From positions 866,431 to 930,430 of the forward strand of contig NZ_SNZC01000001.1 in the NCBI RefSeq assembly GCF_004363695.1: 64,000 nt of DNA, read 5' to 3'. Position numbers and translations under genes: made by a program. The DNA is from Flavobacterium cheniae (GTDB lineage: Bacteria > Bacteroidota > Bacteroidia > Flavobacteriales > Flavobacteriaceae). Position 1 is the stretch's first letter, and every line of letters starts with the position of its first letter. Below are positions 59,678 through 64,000 of the stretch, piece by piece. The notes under the pieces were generated by a model. The model was not told the DNA's origin. It saw only the letters and a list, made by a program, of their open reading frames with translations, and did no database searches.

Positions 59678-60634
59678 ATGAAAGTTTTAGCAAACGACGG
59701 AATTTCAAAAAGTGGTATCAAAGCTTTAGAAAAAGGAGGTTTTGAAGTAATTACTACGAAAGTGGCTCAAGAACAAGTGGCCAACTATATCAACACAAAC
59801 GATGTAAAAGTAATTTTGGTTCGTAGTGCAACAAAAGTTCGTAAAGATATTATTGATGCTTGTCCAGGATTAAAAATAATTGGTCGTGGTGGCGTTGGAA
59901 TGGATAATATTGATGTGGCTTATGCTCGTGAGAAAGGTTTACATGTAATCAACACTCCAGCTTCATCATCAGAAAGTGTTGCTGAGTTGGTTTTTGCACA
60001 TTTATTTACAGGTGTTCGTTTTTTACATGATGCCAACAGAAATATGCCATTAGAAGGTGATACCAATTTTGACGGATTGAAAAAAGCCTATGCTAACGGA
60101 ATTGAACTTCGTGGTAAAACATTAGGAATTATTGGTTTTGGTCGAATTGGTCAAGCAGTAGCAAAAATGGCTTTAGGATTAGGAATGAAAGTTATTGCTG
60201 CGGATAAATATGTTAACGAAGCTGTTATCAGAGTAGATTTCTACAACGGACAATTCATCAATGTTGAAATCGTTACCGAATCATTAGAAGATATCTTCAA
60301 ACATTCTGATTTTATTACTTTACACGTTCCTGCTCAAGATGGCTATGTGATTGATAAAGAAGAATTTCAATTAATGAAAGAAAATGTAGGAATAGTAAAT
60401 TGTGCTCGAGGCGGTGTAATTAATGAAGTAGCATTAATTGAAGCTTTAGATGAAGGGAAAGTATTGTTTGCAGGTTTAGATGTTTTTGAAAAAGAACCAA
60501 CACCAGAAATTCAAATTCTAATGCACCCAAAAATTTCATTAACTCCTCACATTGGAGCCGCTACTGAGGAAGCACAAGATAGAATTGGCACAGAACTTGC
60601 AGAGCAGATTATCAGTTTATTGAAAAATAACTAA
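59678..60634 (+). CDS. serA: D-3-phosphoglycerate dehydrogenase
   Basis: A 318-residue NAD-dependent D-2-hydroxyacid dehydrogenase. The NAD site is LGIIGFGRIGQAVAKMALGLGM near 149-170. Active-site residues are in RGGVGMDNIDVAYAREKG (Arg region near 71), in NCARGGVINEVALIEALDEG (Arg), in LFAGLDVFEKEP (Glu) and in LTPHIGAATEEAQ (His). It lacks the ACT domain of the long SerA form, so serine feedback through ACT is not expected. It follows serC by 50 bp. Confidence 0.92.
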   Translation: MKVLANDGISKSGIKALEKGGFEVITTKVAQEQVANYINTNDVKVILVRSATKVRKDIIDACPGLKIIGRGGVGMDNIDVAYAREKGLHVINTPASSSESVAELVFAHLFTGVRFLHDANRNMPLEGDTNFDGLKKAYANGIELRGKTLGIIGFGRIGQAVAKMALGLGMKVIAADKYVNEAVIRVDFYNGQFINVEIVTESLEDIFKHSDFITLHVPAQDGYVIDKEEFQLMKENVGIVNCARGGVINEVALIEALDEGKVLFAGLDVFEKEPTPEIQILMHPKISLTPHIGAATEEAQDRIGTELAEQIISLLKNN

Positions 60635-60673
60635 AATTTTATTATCTTTAACTGAACAAAAACTTTAAAAACT

Positions 60674-61228
60674 ATGTTTGATCAACTCTCAGAATTAGTA
60701 AAACAATTTGGTGGCGAAGCTGTCGTAAACAATCCAGCAGTTCCAAATGAACAAAATGATGCCGTTATGCAAGAAGCCGGAGGATCTATCCTTTCGGGTT
60801 TAAAAGATATGGTAGCTAGTGGAAACATTAGCGATTTAACTGGAATGTTAAGTGGAAAAACTCCAATTGATGGAAACAACCCAGTTGTAAAACAATTGAC
60901 AGAAAAAGTAACTGGAAATTTAGGTGAAAAATTTGGTTTATCATCTGATGCAGCAGGAAGCGTTGCTGGTGGATTAATTCCGCAAATTTTAGGTGGATTA
61001 GTTAACAAAGCAAAAGATCCTAACCAACCAGGTTTTAACATGAACGATTTAGTAAGTGCTATTTCTGGTGGTCAAGGCGGTGGCTTAATGGATGCTGTTT
61101 CTAAATATGGTGGTCAATTTGGTTTAGATCAAAATAATGATGGAAAAGTTGACATGAGTGATGCAATGTCTGCCGTTACAAAAAAAGGTGGATTAGGTGG
61201 TCTTTTAGGAAAATTATTCGGAAAGTAA
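60674..61228 (+). CDS. DUF937 family protein
   Basis: A 184-residue soluble, glycine- and alanine-rich protein. The DUF937 pattern is FDQLSELVKQFGGEAVVNNPAVPNEQNDAVM, helices with GDMVASGNISDLTGMLSG-like content, and LSSDAAGSVAGGLIPQILGGLV. An EF-hand-like loop, DQNNDGKVDMSDAM, near 156-169 could bind calcium. The end is glycine-rich (GGLGGLLGKLFGK). Function unknown. A terminator follows. Confidence 0.88.
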   Translation: MFDQLSELVKQFGGEAVVNNPAVPNEQNDAVMQEAGGSILSGLKDMVASGNISDLTGMLSGKTPIDGNNPVVKQLTEKVTGNLGEKFGLSSDAAGSVAGGLIPQILGGLVNKAKDPNQPGFNMNDLVSAISGGQGGGLMDAVSKYGGQFGLDQNNDGKVDMSDAMSAVTKKGGLGGLLGKLFGK

Positions 61229-61249
61229 TACCTTTTATATAATAGTTAA

Positions 61250-61278
61250 AAGCATCGGCTATGTCGGTGCTTTTTTTT
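61250..61278 (+). terminator. Terminator after the DUF937 gene
   Basis: AGCATCG / CGGTGCT with one G-T pair and a GCTATGT loop, followed by a run of T. Confidence 0.82.
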
Positions 61279-61305
61279 ACCTTTATACTTTTAAATCAAG
61301 GAGCT

Positions 61306-61737
61306 ATGAAACGTGTATTATTACTTTTATCTGCTTTATTTTTTTTCCTGATAGCTTGTTCGGTTTCTCAGGACAAAAAAAGTTTTGATAATAAACCAAA
61401 ACTAGAAAGCGATACTATTCGTATATCAAATGAAGAGATTGAGTATGAAGTTCTTATTATTGATATAGGATTTCAGTCCTGGTTTAACAGTTATGCAAAA
61501 CCGAGAAATTACTATTCTCAATCCTATTTAGAATCAAGAAATAGAATTTGGGTATTAGAATGGAACAGAAGAGCCATGTTACCTTTACAATACAATCCAA
61601 ATTTATATGAAATGACAATTAATTATGATAGTACTACCAATTATGGTTATGAAGTAAATTACATGATTTATAACTATTTGGTCTATTTTCAACTAACAAA
61701 CAATCAAAAATTAGGTGGATTTACACCGAGAATTTAA
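61306..61737 (+). CDS. DUF6146 family lipoprotein
   Basis: A 143-residue lipoprotein when started at the ATG at 61306, which has a good ribosome-binding sequence (AAGGAG) 6 bp ahead; a possible earlier start at 61261 lies inside the terminator. The lipobox is LIACS with the cysteine at about 18. The DUF6146 body contains EYEVLIIDIGFQSWFNSYAKP, YYSQSYLESRNRIWVLEWNRRAMLP and INYDSTTNYGYEVNYMIYNYLVYFQ. Function is unknown. It is 3 bp from the DUF6787 gene. Confidence 0.85.
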   Translation: MKRVLLLLSALFFFLIACSVSQDKKSFDNKPKLESDTIRISNEEIEYEVLIIDIGFQSWFNSYAKPRNYYSQSYLESRNRIWVLEWNRRAMLPLQYNPNLYEMTINYDSTTNYGYEVNYMIYNYLVYFQLTNNQKLGGFTPRI

Positions 61738-61740
61738 TTT

Positions 61741-62067
61741 ATGAACAAACTAAAAGAACGTTGGAACGTAACTTCAAATTGGCAATTAGTAATTATTTTT
61801 ATAGTATTTGCTATTACTGGTTCAACCGCTGCCTATTTATCCAAACCTGTAACTTCTGCGTTAGGAATTACAAAAGAAAATTTATCACTTTGGTTGTATT
61901 GGCCTTTTAGATTATTAATTATTTTCCCTGTTTATCAAGTAATGTTAGTTATCATTGGAGCTATATTTGGACAATTCGCGTTCTTTTGGGAATTTGAGAA
62001 GAAAATGCTCGACCGAATGAAATTAGGATTCATAGGCAAATATGTTGATTCTAAAATAAAAAAATAA
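61741..62067 (+). CDS. DUF6787 family membrane protein
   Basis: A 108-residue membrane protein with two transmembrane helices (about 15-32 and 57-82). The family pattern is LKERWNVTSNWQLVIIFIVFAITGSTAAYLSKPV, then LWLYWPFRLLIIFPVYQVMLVIIGAIFGQFAFFWEFEKKML. It lies 3 bp after the DUF6146 lipoprotein gene, so the pair is probably functionally linked. Function unknown. Confidence 0.87.
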   Translation: MNKLKERWNVTSNWQLVIIFIVFAITGSTAAYLSKPVTSALGITKENLSLWLYWPFRLLIIFPVYQVMLVIIGAIFGQFAFFWEFEKKMLDRMKLGFIGKYVDSKIKK

Positions 62068-62094
62068 AAGACCGACTAAAAGTCGGCCTTTCTT
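62066..62094. terminator. Bidirectional terminator
   Basis: An AAGACCGAC / GTCGGCCTT stem with one mismatch around TAAAA, with flanking A- and T-rich runs, between converging genes. Confidence 0.75.
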
Positions 62095-62095
62095 A

Positions 62096-63637
62096 TTATA
62101 AAGGAATATTTCCGTGTTTTCGTTTTGGAGTATCAACTGTTTTATTTTCCAGCATACTAAATGCTTTCATCAGTTTTCTACGAGTATCTCTTGGTAAAAT
62201 TACCTCATCGATAAATCCACGTTGCGCTGCAGTGTATGGATTAGCGAATAACTCTGCATATTCTGCTTCTTTTTCTGCTAATTTAGCTACTGGATCAGCT
62301 GCTTCACTAATTTCTTTTTTGAAGATAATTTCTGATGCTCCTTTTGCTCCCATTACCGCAATTTCGGCACTTGGCCAAGCAAAATTCATATCAGCTCCAA
62401 TGTGTTTTGAATTCATTACGTCATAAGCACCACCATATGCTTTACGGGTAATTACAGTAACTCTTGGCACCGTAGCTTCGCTGAATGCGTATAATAATTT
62501 TGCTCCATGCGTGATGATTCCGTTCCATTCTTGGTCGGTTCCTGGCAAGAAACCTGGTACATCTTCTAACACTAACAATGGAATATTAAAACAATCACAA
62601 AAACGAACAAATCTTGCCGCTTTAATCGAACTGTTCACATCCAAACAACCTGCTAAAACCATTGGTTGGTTGGCTACAATTCCGATACTTCTTCCTCCTA
62701 AACGAGCAAAACCAACAATAATATTTTCAGCAAAGTCTTTATGGATTTCAAAGAACGAATCTTCATCTATAATTCCACCAATTACTTCGTGCATATCGTA
62801 TGGTTTGTTTGCACTATCAGGAACAAGTGTATCTAATTTTTCACGAACCTCATCACCTACTACATAAGGTAATTTAGGAGTTGTTTCTCTATTATTTTGA
62901 GGCATATAGCTCAACAATCTTTTGATATCTTCCAAACATTCGATTCCGTTTGGTGAAGTAATATGACAAACTCCTGATTTTGATGCATGAGTTGCTGCTC
63001 CACCTAATTCTTCAGAAGTTACTTCTTCATTGGTAACGGTTTTTACAACGTTTGGTCCAGTTACGAACATATAACTATTGCCTTCCACCATCATAGTAAA
63101 ATCGGTCATGGCCGGAGAATAAACGGCTCCACCAGCACATGGCCCCATAATAGCTGAAATTTGAGGAATAACTCCTGACGCCTGAACGTTTCTGTAGAAA
63201 ATATCGGCATATCCACCTAAAGAACGAACTCCTTCTTGAATACGAGCACCACCTGAATCGTTTAGTCCAATCATTGGAGCACCACTGCGAAGTGCCATAT
63301 CCATTACTTTACAGATTTTTTCTGCATGGGTTTCCGATAACGAACCTCCAAAAACGGTGAAATCTTGTGCAAAAACATACACTAATCTTCCATCGATTGT
63401 TCCGTAACCTGTAACAACTCCGTCGCCGTAATAGACTTCTTTTTCCATTCCGAAATCGGTTGTACGGTGTGTAACTAACATACCAATTTCTTCAAAAGAA
63501 CCTTCATCTAAAAGGTATTCTACACGCTCTCTTGCCGTTAATTTCTTTTTAGCATGATGCGACGCAATTCTTTTTTCGCCTCCACCTAATTTGGCTAAAG
63601 CTATTTTATCGTTTAATACTTTAATTTTATCTTCCAT
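62096..63637 (-). CDS. Acyl-CoA carboxylase beta subunit (carboxyltransferase)
   Basis: A 513-residue biotin-dependent carboxyltransferase of the propionyl/acetyl-CoA carboxylase beta type. Motifs are [27 protein letters not shown] at the N terminus, [57 protein letters not shown] with the oxyanion glycines near 136, and [16 protein letters not shown]. The C-terminal half holds [50 protein letters not shown]. The ATG at 63637 is preferred, since codons before it are not conserved. It follows the biotin carboxylase gene by 33 bp. Confidence 0.93.
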   Translation of the reverse strand: MEDKIKVLNDKIALAKLGGGEKRIASHHAKKKLTARERVEYLLDEGSFEEIGMLVTHRTTDFGMEKEVYYGDGVVTGYGTIDGRLVYVFAQDFTVFGGSLSETHAEKICKVMDMALRSGAPMIGLNDSGGARIQEGVRSLGGYADIFYRNVQASGVIPQISAIMGPCAGGAVYSPAMTDFTMMVEGNSYMFVTGPNVVKTVTNEEVTSEELGGAATHASKSGVCHITSPNGIECLEDIKRLLSYMPQNNRETTPKLPYVVGDEVREKLDTLVPDSANKPYDMHEVIGGIIDEDSFFEIHKDFAENIIVGFARLGGRSIGIVANQPMVLAGCLDVNSSIKAARFVRFCDCFNIPLLVLEDVPGFLPGTDQEWNGIITHGAKLLYAFSEATVPRVTVITRKAYGGAYDVMNSKHIGADMNFAWPSAEIAVMGAKGASEIIFKKEISEAADPVAKLAEKEAEYAELFANPYTAAQRGFIDEVILPRDTRRKLMKAFSMLENKTVDTPKRKHGNIPL

Positions 63638-63670
63638 TTTTTGTAATGAGTCAATTAGACAATTTACCAA

Positions 63671-64000
63671 TTAGTTAGGCAATCTTAACACTTTTTGATC
63701 TTCAACGTATTGTTGAAATGCAATCATTGCTGCAATTTCAGCTTCAGTATCTAATTTTGATTTTAGTTTTTCGGCATCATAATACGCTTTCACAAATCCT
63801 GTATCGAAATCACCTGAACGGAATGCTTCATGTTCCATTACAAATTTTCCGAATGGTAACGTAGTGTGAACTCCTTCAACCAAATAATTATCAATAGCTT
63901 TAATCATTAATTCGATTGATTCTTCACGTGTGTTTCCGTACGTAATCAATTTTGAAAGCATTGGATCGTAATAAATTGGCACATCCATTCCTTCTTCAAT
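63671..64000 (-). CDS. Biotin carboxylase subunit, C-terminal end (cut by window edge)
   Basis: The frame is open through position 64000, so this is the 3' end of a longer gene. The 110 codons seen include EEGMDVPIYYDPMLSKLITYGNTREESIELMIKAIDNYLVEGVHTTLPFGKFVM, the C-terminal domain of biotin carboxylases, ending in VEDQKVLRLPN. A full enzyme of about 480 residues would make carboxybiotin with ATP and bicarbonate, for use by the beta subunit directly downstream. A biotin carrier protein gene would be expected nearby, outside the window. Confidence 0.9.
   Translation of the reverse strand: MEEGMDVPIYYDPMLSKLITYGNTREESIELMIKAIDNYLVEGVHTTLPFGKFVMEHEAFRSGDFDTGFVKAYYDAEKLKSKLDTEAEIAAMIAFQQYVEDQKVLRLPN

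Overview
The window looks like the chromosome of a member of the Flavobacteriaceae, most likely Flavobacterium or a close relative. Base composition is AT-rich. Many genes are preceded by the Bacteroidetes promoter (TTG, about 19-21 bp, TAnnTTTG). Secreted proteins carry type IX secretion (T9SS) C-terminal signals of types A and B, and many ORFs belong to families seen almost only in this group (DUF4252, DUF5777, DUF6048, DUF6095, DUF6146, DUF6452, DUF6787). No tRNA, rRNA, CRISPR array, transposase or integrase was seen.

Layout. 1-2.5 kb: the carotenoid hydroxylase crtZ, then an ECF sigma factor operon with two DUF4252 proteins on the minus strand. 2.6-8.1 kb: a vitamin B12 uptake locus, with a riboswitch-controlled TonB-dependent receptor on the minus strand and divergent btuF-btuC-btuD on the plus strand. 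8.1-12.3 kb: dienelactone hydrolase, an rRNA pseudouridine synthase, a candidate 6S-like small RNA, then rmuC, a small membrane protein and an acyl-CoA thioesterase. 12.3-24 kb: exported proteins, including a diheme cytochrome lipoprotein, a VCBS/ASPIC T9SS protein, two transglutaminase-fold proteins (one without the catalytic cysteine), and a divergent cluster of DUF5777, DOMON, ankyrin, OB-fold, single-heme cytochrome and YceI genes. 24.1-25.1 kb: a PhzF-family gene in a cassette-like setting. 25.2-31.2 kb: ornithine aminotransferase, DUF1697, DUF1003 and an rlmD operon. 31.3-35.3 kb: a giant T9SS type B surface protein. 35.5-37.4 kb: a gene remnant and two more cassette-like genes. 37.4-43.7 kb: RNA methyltransferase, ZIP transporter, murQ, terC and small membrane proteins. 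43.8-50.7 kb: fhs, then topoisomerase IV parE/parC with a GxxExxY gene between them. 50.8-56.6 kb: lipoproteins, an isoprenylcysteine-methyltransferase-like protein, ychF and exported proteins. 56.8-62.1 kb: ferredoxin, then a LuxC-like acyl-CoA reductase, serC, serA and small proteins. 62.1-64 kb: acyl-CoA carboxylase beta chain and the 3' end of its biotin carboxylase partner.

The most unusual signal is a pair of loci (24.1-25.14 kb and 35.64-37.4 kb) with integron-like architecture but no integrase. Each begins with a promoter followed by a leader of about 100 bp that can form three successive hairpins. The stems are kept between the two copies by compensatory changes, and the leader ends in GTTAGC. 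Each gene that follows is trailed by a long imperfect palindrome that opens with TAAC and closes with GTTA, like an integron attC site; in one case the gene's stop codon lies inside the TAAC. The second most notable signal is an unannotated RNA of about 140 nt at 9.59-9.74 kb with its own promoter, a closing stem and a terminator, resembling 6S RNA. Everything here was read by eye; no database search or folding program was run.
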